A DNA stretch of 64,000 bases from Entoloma clypeatum (lineage: Eukaryota > Basidiomycota > Agaricomycetes > Agaricales > Entolomataceae), in the NCBI GenBank assembly GCA_963565915.1, contig OY751496.1, positions 992,001 to 1,056,000 on the forward strand. Reading direction: 5' to 3'. The notes below the pieces were generated by a model. It was given only the letters and a program-made list of their open reading frames with translations, ran no database searches and had not been told where the DNA came from. A program made the translations under genes and the position numbers. Below are positions 53,468 through 64,000 of this stretch, piece after piece. Position 1 is the first letter of the stretch. Each line of letters begins with the position of its first letter.

Positions 53468-54533
53468 ATGTTTCGGCTCTCACACTCCCACATCTCCGTG
53501 TCTTCCACTTCCATGAACAGTGTCGACGTTGTGGCTGCCAGTACTCCTTTCTCCGGTCAGCCTATAGACCATGCACAATACTACTTTCCGTATGGCCAGG
53601 ACATATACCGGGTATGTGTCATCCTCACTTTGTATCATCCTCCTGACGCCATTTTGACCCAGGTGCAGAACATCTTATACAAATTAAGCCGCGACGCACT
53701 TCTCTATCATTCGGGGGTCTTTCGCGACATGTTTTCACTGCCACCTGCATCCAATGGGACCAATAATGCAGTCGAGGGTGCATCAGATGACAACCCAATT
53801 GTCTTGGATGGTCTCAGCTCTGTTGAGTTTGACCACCTCCTCACTTGGTTATATAGATCTCTGTGAGTCATTCATCCTGTAATCAACATATGTATAAGTA
53901 TCTGATTCTGTGTCTGCATCAAGAATCCAGGATGGTCAACATGACGTGGCCCATTGGTTAGCCGTTTTGAAGCTCGCCAATCGCTATGATATGCTGGTGG
54001 CAAGGAGCGATGCAAGAACTGAGCTGGAGAAGTGTTTAATTCCTGCTGGTGATGACCTTATCAATGTTCTCGAATTGGGATCCCAGTACGATCTCCCTTC
54101 ATGGCGCGAGTACAGTCTGTGCACCTTGATGGGCAGGGATTTACATGACCTCACTCTGAATGACGCCCAGCGAATTGGTGCTTGTTATCTCTTTGCGATT
54201 GTTAAGGTCTATCTCAGTATTCAGGACCACAAGCACCTGCTAGCCTGCGTTCCACCCCCGCTGCTCCACGTTTCTGCGTGTTCTGACCATGATACTTGCA
54301 AACGAGCATATCGGGAGGGATGGTGGATGCAAGCAGGAAGGTTATTACATGATCCTGTTGCTCTGTTTTCTTGTTATGGGCTCTATAACCAGCTTTCCAG
54401 CTTCACGTTTCCTGGGATGACAGGCCGTTGTTGGCCTTGTACGCAAAGCAATCTTCAGATTTCGGATGTGCCCTTCAATCAAAAATGGCTTGTTGTCGAG
54501 AAGGCTGCCAAAAAAGTTGCCCGTATGACTTAG
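53468..54533 (+). CDS. BTB/POZ domain protein (intact, 317 aa)
   Basis: The exons are 53468-53611, 53663-53862 and 53924-54533, with introns of 51 and 61 bp, all in phase. The start is ATG at 53468 (MFRLSHSHISVSSTSMNSVD). The BTB fold spans about residues 38-120: YFPYGQDIYRVQNILYKLSR, LLYHSGVFRDMFSLP, then DDNPIVLDGLSSVEFDHLLT and WLYRSL. A helical region follows (VAHWLAVLKLANRYDMLVAR), as in the large family of basidiomycete BTB proteins. BTB domains mediate dimerisation and often link substrates to Cullin-3 ligases. The C-terminal part has Cys-rich segments (CSDHDTCKRAY, GRCWPCTQ). No defect is visible. This is the clearest surviving host gene in the window. Confidence 0.88.
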
Positions 54534-54599
54534 AATATCCACCTAGACCTTATGCATAATACTTGCTCTCCAGTAATCAGTCTTATATCTAATAAACCG

Positions 54600-54835
54600 T
54601 GGACTACTTCTCGCGCGGCCATGACAAGTCAAAAAGCGTGCGGCAGAAAAATTTAAAATGCGCGATGCGACGCTCAAAAAAAAGCGCGCAAGTGACAATA
54701 ACCAAAGAAAAGTGCACTAGTGATAAGTATGGATAATGGATAACCAAAAGGCAGGGTGGTGATAATCAAAGGGTGCGATGATAATCAAAAAAGCGCAGCG
54801 GGATTAATTTTTGTGCAGTCGGTATGCCATAGGAC
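54600..54835. repeat. Degenerate 'ataaccaaa-gcgc' short-unit repeat
   Basis: Units like 'gataatcaaaRRgYgcg' occur at least four times between 54690 and 54800. The end (54785-54830) is an inverted match of 49120-49185, the 3' end of the hypothetical gene at 49136. It lies 70 bp past the BTB gene. Confidence 0.45.
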
Positions 54836-55860
54836 GCGAGTGGGGGGGCCATTGGGCGTTAGAGAGGGCTGTTGCGCGCTAGCACGGGCCGTTGGGCACA
54901 AGGGGCGTTAGAGGCGGCTGTTGGGCATGATGGGCGGCCGTTCGGCACGAAGGCACAAGAGGGGGCGTTGGGCGCGCAGGAAGGCTGTTGGGCGGTAGAG
55001 GGGGCCGTTGGGCATGATGGGTGGCCGTTGGGCGCGTGAAGGGTCCGTTGGACGGAAGTGGAGCCAGGTGGAGTGGAGGTGGGGGGATAAAAGAAGTGTG
55101 GGAATGTTTTGTTGGCTGTCTGTTGAATTATGGTTCAAGTTTCGGTGATTGCCGAAAGTGCTTGGCAGTCGATGCCAAGCGATGAGCATTAATGAAACAT
55201 AAGGCCTCGATGCCCAAACCGTGGCATCACAGGCCTCAAGATAGCTTTGAACTTATTAATAGATGTATATAGAGTCATAAAAAGTATATATATAGTTGGG
55301 AACTAAGCTATGTATACTAGAGAATCTGTATTCTAAAATGATGCATCAAAACACACTGTAAATCGTGATAAACAGTGCATCACCATGGGTTTTCTCAAAC
55401 ACAAAAACAACCTTTTGTTACTTCCTTCCTTCCACAACCACTGTAGTCTATATGTACTGTATATATACCATTGTAACATTGTATGTAAATCTACTCAGAC
55501 CATTCAAATCAAGCCCAAGGACTTAATAAGGTGAATAGAAGCAAAATAGGTCGAAAATTTGACCAAAAAAATTTGTTTCAGCTTTGGATTCTCCTCATTC
55601 AGGGGACCTCACAGCACATCTGTTTTTCAAATTTGGTGCATTCATTATGGAGATATAACACTTTTACTGAAATATGCACATTTCATCATTTCTATCTTAT
55701 CTAGAGATCTAAAAATTATACAAGGTGTTTCAGAAGGTGAATACATATATATTGATGAGTTCTATCATGTTAAACTATTATTAGATCATGAGGAAGGCAC
55801 TGCGCCTGCGCGATGCATTTGCACATTGTTTACTGTTGTTTGGTGTAAAGCATCACATTG
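54836..55860 (-). repeat. Core of the AGTGTTT family, copy R4 (inverted)
   Basis: The order is reversed: minisatellite (54836-55060), hairpins at 55141-55156 (TTCGG stem) and 55160-55180 (GCTTGGC stem), then the AT-rich body with 'gataaacagtgcatcac', 'aggtgtttcagaaggtg' and 'gtttactgttgtttgg'. It ends near 55860 against Ty3 gag sequence. No terminal repeat was found on either side. Confidence 0.65.
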
Positions 55861-55861
55861 C

Positions 55862-55941
55862 TTGTCTTCCAATCACTCTGATGCTCTGACAATGTCAGAG
55901 GTAGACACCACTGCATCTTTAGTGGCCAATCGGTCCATCAC
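55862..55941 (-). pseudogene. Ty3/gypsy gag fragment continuing from 62268 across the inserted element
   Basis: Minus-strand reading after the target duplication is KYVMDRLATKDAVVSTSDIV, in register with the end of the gag relic at 62268 (DVRFMTSDEQDEY). A TGA follows a few codons later. It shows where the gag ran before the 6.3-kb element inserted. Confidence 0.6.
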
Positions 55942-56178
55942 ATACTTGTCTATTGTTTGAAAGTTTGGTTTGGTTTGGTTAATTGAGCCCAAATCCATTA
56001 ACCTAAACTTTAACCAGTTAAGAAAATTTCAGAAAAAAATCTAAACCAGACCAAACCATCATTAACCAGTTAATCTTTCATTGGTTTGGTTAATTTGTTG
56101 GTTAAACTCAGTTAAACCATACAAATATGACAAATTGTCCACAAGAGCCATGTTACTTAGTTAATTTGCTGTTGACAT

Positions 56179-59100
56179 ATGGGACCCTGAAGTGGTGCGC
56201 CACAACCATAATGTGTCTCTCAGACTTCGCATTCTCGCATGGTCTTGTTTATCATAGGACTGGGTTCACCCACTTCCCTAAGAATAACAATGCCCCGTCC
56301 ATCATCGATCTGGTCTTCCTCCCTAACATGGACAAAGACTCAATCATTAAGCTTGGGAGCCCAGACGAGTCGGACCACCGCTCGATCATCACCCTCCTCA
56401 GATCCCCCCTCATTAACGCGAAGGAACGCTACTGTATAGTTCCAGACTCGGAAGAGGAAACTCATTTCCTGTCTGCACTCACGGAATCCATGTCCTCCAT
56501 CCCTATCCCAGCTACGGCCTCCAGGGAGGACATCACTAGTATTACCCAGAAGGTACAGGAGCTCATCCTGGCCGAGTGGACCAAATTCTCTCGCTCTCCC
56601 TGGGACTCGTTCCGGTCGAAGGGCTGGTGGGATAAGGACTGCAAGGCCGGGTGGCGCACCTACTCCAACTCGGGTAAGACAGACCAAGACTGGCGCGACA
56701 TGCACAAAATCATTCGCACCGCCAAACGGAACTTCTTTGACAAGAAAATTGACGAAGTCTCCAACAAGAATAAGCATCCCTGGGACCTTACCTCCTGGGT
56801 CGGCCCACGAAAGAATGCCTCTCCTGAGGCCATTACTTTTGAAGGCAAGACCTGCTCCATGACCGCCAAGACTTGTGAGGCGTTTCATAAGTCTTTTCAG
56901 TCTGCCGAAGCGCGCCCTGTCGACCCTGACAGGCTGCGCAGTGCTCTCGAACCTCAGCCCAAACGGGCTTGGGTCCCATTTTCATCGCAAGAGGTCCTCC
57001 AGGCCCTGGCCGGCTGTTCCAGCCGGTCTGCCCCTGGCCCCGATCATCTTACATGGTCCCACCTCAAGTGCCTGATCGCACATGAGCATATCTTGAAGCT
57101 GTTCATCTGGATCCTGAACGCTTGCCTCTCGGCAGGGTTCTGGCCCGACGCATTCAAAATCTCAACGACCATCATTATTCCTAAACTGAATAAGCCGGCA
57201 TATGACATTCCCAAAGTGTTTCGCCCCATCGTGCTCCTAAACACCCTGGGCAAACTATTTGAGAAAGCTATTGCTAACAGACTGCAATGGGAACTTGCCC
57301 GCTATGGTCTGCTACACCCAGGACAATTCGGATGGGTTCGTCAGAACTCCACTGAAGATGCCGGACAATTCCTCACCCACCTCATTCGGGCAGGGTGGTC
57401 AAGGAAACTCAAGACCAGTGTTGTTGCCATTGACTTGGCACAATACTTTCCCTCTCTAAACCACTCGGTTATCGCGCTCATACTGGATAGGATGGGGTTC
57501 CCCGACACTGTTGTGGACTTCTTCTCCAATTACCTAGTAGGGAGACAGACTCAATACACCTGGGAGGACGACCTCTCAGACCTTTTCTCCATGGACATTG
57601 GCATAGGTCAGGGCTCTGCCCTCTCCCCCATGCTATCGTCCATATATCTCGCCCCGCTGATGTACATGTTTCATGCCGAACAATCGCAGGCTAGCCTCAT
57701 TTCCTACGTAGATGACGGGACTATCATTGTCCAGTCCGAGACGTGGAAAGAAAACCTTGTCAAACTAAAAAAGGCATACAAATGTCTGTTTGAGCTGACT
57801 ACAGCCCTTGGGCTTGTCCTCGAACACTCTAAATCGGAGGCATTCCATTTTTCCAGGAAGAATGGCGACGATAACCCCCCGGTTGACCTAGGATATGCAC
57901 CCTTCACCGGCGACTCCCCTCTTGTCCCCAAGACCTTCTGGAGGTACCTGGGGTTCTTCTTCAACCGAAAGCTTCTCTTCACCGAGCATGCAAAACGGTA
58001 GGCCACTAAGGCATTCTCTGCAACAGGAGCCTTACTTTCTCTGGGGAACTCAGTCCGTGGACTCACGCCCAAACACAAACGCACCCTATACCAATCGTGT
58101 ATTCTACCGATTGCTCTATATGGTGCCAATCTATGGAACTTCGACAGCGCCCGTAATAAGGGTGTCATCAAGTCTATCTCCGGAGTTCAGAGGCGCGCAG
58201 CCCTGTGGATCCTGGGAGCCTTCCGTACCACCCCCACAGGGGCGGTCGAATCCCTTGCCGGCTTGCCTTCGGTGCATCTGCATCTAAAGAAGCTCTCCTG
58301 CAGAAACCATGTCCATATGCACTCTCTTGCACCATGACACATGACCATCATGGTCTGCAATGAGGAAGATCCCTCGAAGCGACCATGGTACTCCCCGGAA
58401 TTTATGTATAATCTTAAATCCCCCCTCGTCGATATCTGGGCATAAACGTGACTGTCCCCCTATCACCCTTCAACAATTACAACGAGCCAGGAAAACGCGT
58501 CCTCAACCGATTTCCTGACCGCATTATCCACGACATCACTCTTTTCCGCGGCAAAACTGCTAAGGAGCATGCCGAAGCCAGGAAGTTACGCCTCGTCACC
58601 CTTAACAAGGTGTTCAATGCCAACATCTGCTCTAACAAATCCGCTGTCATTGTCACCGATGCGGCCATCCCATCCCTTGTGTCGGGCCATCAAGCTGTTG
58701 CAGCTTGGGAAACCTGGCACATGGGGTACTCCATCAACAAAGACTGGGCAGCTGGTGGCCTTGCAGTCTCTGACGACACTGAAACCTTAGCAATAGGACA
58801 CGGGTTCTCCAACCTGGTCACTCTGCTAGGGGGTCTCTCCAAACTGGAAGAAATCCACATCTTCACCGACTCTGTTAACGCCATTCGGCGCGCCACAGAC
58901 CCGGACCTCCACTCCTCGCAGGCAACTGCGCTCACTATCATCAGTAACCTGGTTCCTTGGTTTGAGGAACCAGGTCTGAAATCCAAGGTCTTATGTCCCT
59001 GATTGCTCGGACCATGGCTTCGAACCCCATCGTGCAATGCATGACTTTGCCTCCTCAATACACATCAAGTGTGGTGAGTCGGCCTCCAGATCCCTCAATT

Positions 59101-59876
59101 TCAACATGAAACAATTTATGGACAACATGCTAGGCGATTGGAACGACCTGTACCAGTCCCCCAAGTATGTTGGCCATCACTACCAATTCCCGAGGTCGTG
59201 CATCAGACGCCAAGACCACGCTCGGGCCAAAAGAATGAAGCCGTCCCACCTCAAGGGCGGCACATGGCTTAAGGATGTGGGTCACTCCCAATTCCTCACG
59301 GCTCAAATGGTCCGCGGCCTCACCAGTCACGCCCCAATTGGCCACTATAGACATAGGTTCAGTATTGGTGACAAGATTGAACAATGTGACTGTGGATCGG
59401 GGTCCGTCGAGGACTTCGCCCACGTATTCTACAAATGTCTGCACCACCCCACCAGGCCCCCAGACATGCCCACCTTCTCGAGGAACTCTCCCATCTGGGA
59501 CATCTTCAGGAAATTCATTATGGACAACCCAGGGGCATTTGCCTTTAGGGATCGTCCAACGCCCAACACAACCGTTGGCGGTAGTCGCGTGGTAGTGCGC
59601 TGTGTACAAAGGGGTGCAGCCCCCTCTGGCAAGCAAACATGATCGAAGGGTAAGAAGCGCACAGGCACTTCTTTGGTGGGTAGGGCGCAGACACCCCCCA
59701 GCGCCGCCAACGGCCAACCTCACAAGGTTGGAGTGCTCTTGTATCGCGTGGCTGAGTATTCGGGTGCGCACACTAACACATTTGTTTATAACAGACTCCC
59801 CTGTCCTGGCACGAGGACTTATCAGCTCGACGGAGCTTTGCGCCGCTTGTTCTTCATGCGTACGTAGATCCTTGGA
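56179..59876 (+). pseudogene. LINE endonuclease C-terminus, RT, RNase H and finger, copy 2
   Basis: The first codons encode the end of an APE-type endonuclease (APSIIDLVFLPNMD, GSPDESDHRSIITLL). The RT domain starts near 56990 (SSRSAPGPDHLTWSHLK) and shows FRPIVLLNTLGKLFEKAIAN, GQGSALSPMLSSIY and SYVDDGTII. A TAG at 57999-58001 and the LAP*HM stop near 58336 interrupt the next part. The latter stop is shared with copy 1. RNase H (VTDAAIPSLVSGHQ, HIFTDSVNAIRRATD) follows from 58448, with a small deletion near 58990. The zf-RVT-like finger is CDCGSGSVEDFAHVFYKC. RNase H Asp FTDS is kept here. The copy is inactive but longer at the 5' side than copy 1. Confidence 0.9.
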
Positions 59877-59955
59877 TTGATGTAGTTTACTCTATGTCAA
59901 GCGGACTGTACCCCTAGTATACCACTATATAAATTGTTGACCAAAAAAAAAAAAA
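56179..59955 (+). mobile_element. LINE (Tad1-like) copy 2, 5' truncated, poly(A)-ended
   Basis: The uninterrupted target is preserved at 45591-45630, so the borders are exact to about a base. Target sequence stops at 56178 (GTTGACAT) and resumes at 59956 (GGTTCAC) after 13 A. There is no target duplication and about one base is lost. The 3' end ('agcggactgtacccctagtata') matches copy 1. Confidence 0.88.
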
Positions 59956-61413
59956 GGTTCACACATGATTAAACCATCCAAACACATGATTTTTGGCATG
60001 TGTGCCCTCATTGCAGAGTCAGCAATGGGTGGATGTGTTGTTTCAACATTGGATGATGTGCATCATGTGCACATCAAATGTTTCAAATACATGTAAACAA
60101 ATTCCCAAAAACATCGCACAGCTGCTTATTATGTCTACACAGGAACAAGTAAGGGTTTATACTATATCAATTAGGTAGGAGGGAATTATATGTCATCAAG
60201 TATGTATTTATTTTGTGAAACTTCGCCACAGACTTTGAGTTATAGAGGTGCCATGCTCTGACCAAATAATAGTAAACAATGTGCAAAATGCATCATGCAG
60301 GCGCACGCAGTGCCTTCCTCATAGTCTAATAATAGTTTGATGTGATAGAACTCATCAATAGATATGTATTCACCTTCTGAAACACCTTGTATGGTTTTTA
60401 GATGATCTAGATAAAATAAAAATAATGAACTGTACAGATTTCAGTAAAAGTGCTACATATATCTCCCCAAGGAATGGACCAAATTTGAAAAACAAATGTG
60501 CTATAAGATCTCCTGGATGTGAAGGATCCAAATCTGAAATAGAATTTTTTGGTCAAATTTTCGATCTGTTTTGCTCATATTCTGTGTTTGAATGGTCTCA
60601 ATGGGTTCACATGCAATGGTTAAATAGTATATATATATTACATGTAATCTAATGTGGTTGTGGAAAGGAGAAAGTAAGAGATGTTGCTTTTTGTGTTTAA
60701 GGGAACTCATGCTGCACTGTTTATCACGATTTACAGTGTGTTTTGATACATCATTCTGCTACATAGACTCTTTACCAGACATAGCTAATGTATGTAACTG
60801 TATATATACTTACTATTGCTTTCAATTATCTCTACATAAGTTATGAATAATTTTTGGGACTGGTGGTGCCACGGTTTGTGCATTGAGGGCGTGATTTTCA
60901 ATGATGTGCATTGCTCGGCATTGACTGCCGAGCACGCTTGGCAATTGCCAAAAGTCAAACCATAAGTCAACTGCCAAACCTTCCCACACTCTTTATTCCC
61001 CCCACATCCACTCCATCTGGCCACCACTGGCCCCTTCAAGCGCCCAATGGCCCTCTCTAACACCCAATGGCCCATCCTCATGCCCAACGCCCCCCTCTGA
61101 TGCCCAACGACCCCAACTGATGACCAATGGCCTCCCTTCGCGCCCAATGCCCCGCTCTAGCACCCAATGTCCTGTTCTCATGCCAATGTCCTGTTCTCAT
61201 GCCTAACAGCCCCCACTCACGCCCAACGGCCCACTCTCGCATCCAACAACCCCTACTGGCATCCAACGGCCTCCTTTCACCCCCAATGGCATCCCTTGCC
61301 CATCTCTTATGCCCGAAAGCTGTCTTTTGTGCCCAACCGCCTTGACTCACGCCCAACAGTCCCCACTCATCCCCAACACCCATCTCTCATGCCGAATGGC
61401 CCCCCAACTCATG
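59956..61413 (+). repeat. Core of the AGTGTTT family, copy R5 (inside element D)
   Basis: It has the same order as 42340-43685: AT-rich body, hairpins at 60913-60933 (stem GCTCGGCA) and 60939-60952 (stem TTGGCAA), then the CCCAAYGGCC array from 61012. The MITE at 61414 splits the array, which goes on to about 61990. Confidence 0.75.
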
Positions 61414-61845
61414 CCCAGTGAAAATTGGATTGTGTGGGAGTGGATTTTCTCATGGCTATTTTAGGTTTGATCTTGCCTAATTTGGTTTAAATCAGTCCAA
61501 ATGGGAAATTTGATTTGATCAACAGCAAGTCCAACTTTAAGGGTTTGAGTCAGGATAACCTGGAAAATTTAGGAAACAAGCATGATGTGCTCTGGTTTTC
61601 TCAGGTTTTTTCAGGGGTGATTCAGTTAAAATCTGTCAAACCAGGGGAATCAAGTGGGAACCTGTGGGAATTGATGGTTGAATTTCCAGATTATTCTGAC
61701 TCAAACCCTCTCAAACCCTTAAAGTTGGACTCTCCATAAGTCAAATCAAATTTCCCATTTGGACTGATTTAAACCAAATTAGGCAAGATTGAACCTAAAA
61801 TAGCCCTGAGAAAACCCACTCCCACACGACTCAATTTTCACTGGG
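61414..61845. mobile_element. MITE of the CCCAGTGAAAAT family, copy 3
   Basis: The ends are CCCAGTGAAAATTGG and CAATTTTCACTGGG. The flanking heptamers ACTCATG and ACTCACG differ by one transition. The orientation is opposite to copies 1 and 2. It is inserted in the minisatellite array of element D. No coding capacity. Confidence 0.82.
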
Positions 61846-62267
61846 ACTCACGTCCAATGACCTGCACTCAAACGCCCAATGATGTCACTCACGCCCAATG
61901 CCCAATGCCGTCCACACACATCCAATTGCCCCTCTCTCCTGTCCAACAGGACCTGCAGCCGTGCCCCATGGCCTCACTCACGCTCAATGCCGTCCATGTG
62001 CACATGAATCGTGGGGCTGGGGAGTGGGACAGACACAGGGTTTTTTTTTTTTCCATAGACTGACTTCTATGTCAATAGCTCAGATGACCTCTTGCTTTGT
62101 CTCAAGGTTACTGGTTTAGACCGGTTTAAACCAGTTAAACCTGGTTAATTTTTTTTTCCAAAAGTGATTAACTCAAACCAGTTGGTTAACCAAACCACTG
62201 GTTTGGTTTGGTCTGGTTAGTGGTTAATTTTGTTTTTTAAACTGGACTTTCAAACACTATACTCGTC

Positions 62268-63015
62268 CTGTTCATCCGATGTCATGAATCGGACATCAAA
62301 TCGGAGTGGACACTAACAACTGAAATGACCAGTTTTACCACATCTGAAGCATACATTGGCATTTTTACCCCTGACGTGAGAGGCATCAATGTCCATCACA
62401 TTGGGGTCGCAGACACTCGGAGTCAGAGCAATGACTGTCAGAGGTGCAGAAGAAGAAGAAGTAGAAGTTGTTATTTTACTAGTTCTTGTTTAAATAGTAT
62501 TTTGTCTAGTACTTATTTGTAGTGGTTGTCATATTTATTTTTTCTACGTTTTATGAAGTAGAATTAGTTTTTCAAGTAAGATGAAATACTATTTTTTATT
62601 TGATAGTAGTATGTAGAACTTAAATTTAAGTAGTACTTCGTCTAGATAGAAATAAATCATAAGTAGTAAGTAAAATATCTTAGTTGGCAATTACTACGTA
62701 CAAATACATATATGTCTACTAAATTTATAAAATACGCGGAATATAGGGGATGAAAGGTCGGGGAAAGACAGATCCTGCCGCTGCCTTCGGTGCGGTCAGA
62801 GCAGTGCGGAAAGGGTTTGGATGTGTCGGAACTGTGGACTTGAAAGCTTTATTGGTGATTCAATTATCATTGTTGACTCGTGTGGCTGCATACCAGGCAT
62901 CGGGGTTGTCATCCGCAGGTCGTCCAAAAGTTAGTGTAGCAATTTCGGATTGGATGTCGGATTGGAGGCTGTGTCGGAACTTGAGTACTATGTTTGTTCC
63001 TTCAGTGTACCCAGC
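62268..63015 (-). pseudogene. Ty3/gypsy gag fragment with an AT-rich insert
   Basis: From 63015 on the minus strand the reading is VLKFRHSLQSDIQSEIATLT, FGRPADDNPDAWYAATRVNN and STVPTHPNPFRTALTAPKAA with one TGA, a pattern of basidiomycete Ty3 gag. An AT-rich block (about 62460-62745) then interrupts. The gag resumes with NVMDIDASHVRGKNANVCFR and the zinc knuckle CFRCGKTGHFSC, where a stop (TAG) replaces the next codon, then RFDVRFMTSDEQDEY at the border of element D. It is unrelated in sequence to the gags of Ty3 elements 1 and 2, so a third Ty3 lineage is present. Confidence 0.7.
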
Positions 63016-63017
63016 CT

Positions 63018-64000
63018 AGTGTTTCAAGGTTCAGTCCAATAGGACTGCAACCAGACTAGACTGAACTGAAAATGAACCAAAATAAAGCAAGACCATGGTC
63101 TCAGTCTATGCTAAAATGGGAAGGGCCCAGTCTTCAGTCTCAACCAAAAAAAAATTTTGTTGAAGACTGGTAAAAGACCGGTTGAAACCGGTCTAAACTG
63201 GTCTTTTTCGGTACTAGTACAGGGTGTCTATGTGTATTTATGTGGCTGTTGGCCGTTGGGCGATAAAGGGGGCACACATCGTGGCAGTTGGGCACGGGAC
63301 GCCATTGGGCGCGAAGGGAGGCTGTTGGGTGTGAGTCGACAAGGCCATTGAGAGGGGGCCATTGGGCATGAGTGGATGCCATTGGGCAGAGGAGGGGCTG
63401 TTAGGTGTGAGTCAACGCGTGTGGAGCGGCATTGGGGGTGAGTCAAGGCCATGGGGCGCGATAGGGGGCCATTGGGCACAGGAGGGGCCATTGGACGCGA
63501 GTGGAGGCCGTTGGGCATGAATGGAGGCTGTTGGAAGCGAAGGAACGCCATTGGGCGTGAAAGGACACTGTTGGGCCCTAGAGGGGGCCGTTGGGCGTGG
63601 GTGGAGGCCGTTGGGGGTGAAGGGACGCCGTTGGGCATGAAAGGATGCCATTGGGTGCTAGAGGGGGTTGTTGGGCATGAAAGGATGCCATTTGGCGCTT
63701 GAGGGGGCCGTTGGGCACGAGTTGAGGCCGTTGGGTGCCAGAAAGGGCGTTGGGCAAGAGTGGGCATGAAAGTCAGATGGCAAACTGGGCAAAGGGTTTG
63801 TTTGGTCCAGAAAGCAGCCAAAGCAAATAAGGGCAAATAGCCTGCCCCCATTTGGATGTGCATCAGGCACACATCAAATGTGTCAACTAAATATAAACAC
63901 ACTTAAAAAAACATTGCACATCTGCCTACATGTCTTACACAGAAGCAGCAAAAGCTTATGCACTATATCAATTAAGTATTAGAGCATTATGTGTCACTTA
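63018..64000. mobile_element. AGTGTTT-family element, copy R6 (runs off the right edge)
   Basis: The left end AGTGTTTCAAGGTTCAGTCC interrupts the Ty3 gag relic. Inside are 'accggtc'-type words, the minisatellite in inverted orientation (63240-63770), and then a plus-oriented start of the core ('gcacatctgcc', 'acacagaagcag') from about 63840. The right end and TSD are outside the window. Confidence 0.65.

Larger units (their letters stand above)
55951..62258. mobile_element. AGTGTTT-family element D with TSD ATACTYGTC, holding a LINE and a MITE
   Basis: The left end (T)ATTGTTTGAAAGTTTGG pairs with the right end GGACTTTCAAACACT. The flanks are ATACTTGTC at 55942-55950 and ATACTCGTC at 62259-62267, one transition apart. 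Both subterminal regions are rich in 'ggtttggttaa' and 'aaccagtt' words. LINE copy 2 (56179-59955) and a MITE (61414-61845) inserted later; without them the element is about 2.1 kb. No transposase is encoded. It inserted in a Ty3 gag. Confidence 0.8.

Noticed and set aside
61012..61413. CRISPR array
   Set aside because: The repeats are short, degenerate and without constant spacers, and the genome is eukaryotic.
38266..62258. CACTA (EnSpm) transposons, because CACTA/TAGTG occurs at the ends
   Set aside because: The ends read 5' TAGTG...CACTA 3', the reverse of CACTA elements, and the TSDs are 8-10 bp rather than 3.
55951..62258. TA-only target duplication (Tc1/mariner MITEs) for the AGTGTTT family
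   Set aside because: TA flanks many copies, but longer 8-10 bp matches in three independent copies are better explained by a Mutator-like TSD.
43390..63902. Long frames over the minisatellites, for example 63228-63902 minus and 47105-47341 plus
   Set aside because: They follow the CCCAAYGGCC units and are open on several frames and both strands; the codons come from the repeat, not from a gene.

Overview
This window is eukaryotic and almost certainly comes from a basidiomycete fungus (Agaricomycetes is my best guess). The reasons are 50-65 bp GT-AG introns, very short gene spacing, fungal chromodomain Ty3 elements, copia, Tc1, PIF/Harbinger and LINE elements, and a BTB/POZ gene of basidiomycete style. 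There is no bacterial operon structure, no CRISPR array, and I recognise no rRNA. Most of the 64 kb is a nested graveyard of mobile elements with a few host-like genes between them.

Layout. 1-2194: right half of a Ty1/copia element with its 3' LTR. 4096-5714: a Tc1 transposon with one stop codon. 6697-14303: a 7-bp-TSD MITE split by a complete Ty3 chromovirus (7090-14268, minus strand) that carries a spliced, opposite-strand gene with a Zn2Cys6-type cysteine pattern. 15385-21948: a second, different minus-strand Ty3 chromovirus. 22103-23457: a broken multi-exon gene resembling the basidiomycete DUF6698 group. 24-30 kb: degraded sequence, an alcohol-dehydrogenase-like fragment and a copia LTR. 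30365-34815: a TIR element with a 9-bp TSD that contains an apparently intact Tc1 copy. 36636-37037: a solo Ty3 LTR inside a copia gag. 38080-44886: a Myb/SANT-like gene of PIF/Harbinger type split by a 5.7-kb TIR element that itself holds a chimeric LINE retroposon. 45-49 kb: Harbinger transposase tail and nested TIR elements. 49136-52022: a decayed integrase-core-domain gene. 52465-54533: three host-like genes, the last an intact BTB/POZ gene. 54.8-64 kb: more copies of the TIR family, one (55951-62258) inserted in a Ty3 gag and itself holding a LINE and a MITE.

Mechanistic points that can be read directly. Both Ty3 elements have an 11-nt segment 2 nt from the 5' LTR that is the exact reverse complement of an 11-nt segment in the LTR, placed 26-34 nt downstream of a TATA box. 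That is the layout expected for Tf1/sushi-type self-priming. The first Ty3 element also has an A AAA AAA slippery heptamer abutting the gag stop, with pol in the -1 frame. Two TIR element families have 9-10 bp target duplications (Mutator-like length). The larger family shares paired hairpins and a GC-rich 'CCCAAYGGCC' minisatellite.

Many coding relics are stopped at TGA where the family pattern expects arginine (CGA), and LTR pairs differ mainly by transitions. This points to cytosine deamination (RIP-like or methylation driven). All family names come from reading motifs by eye; no database was searched.
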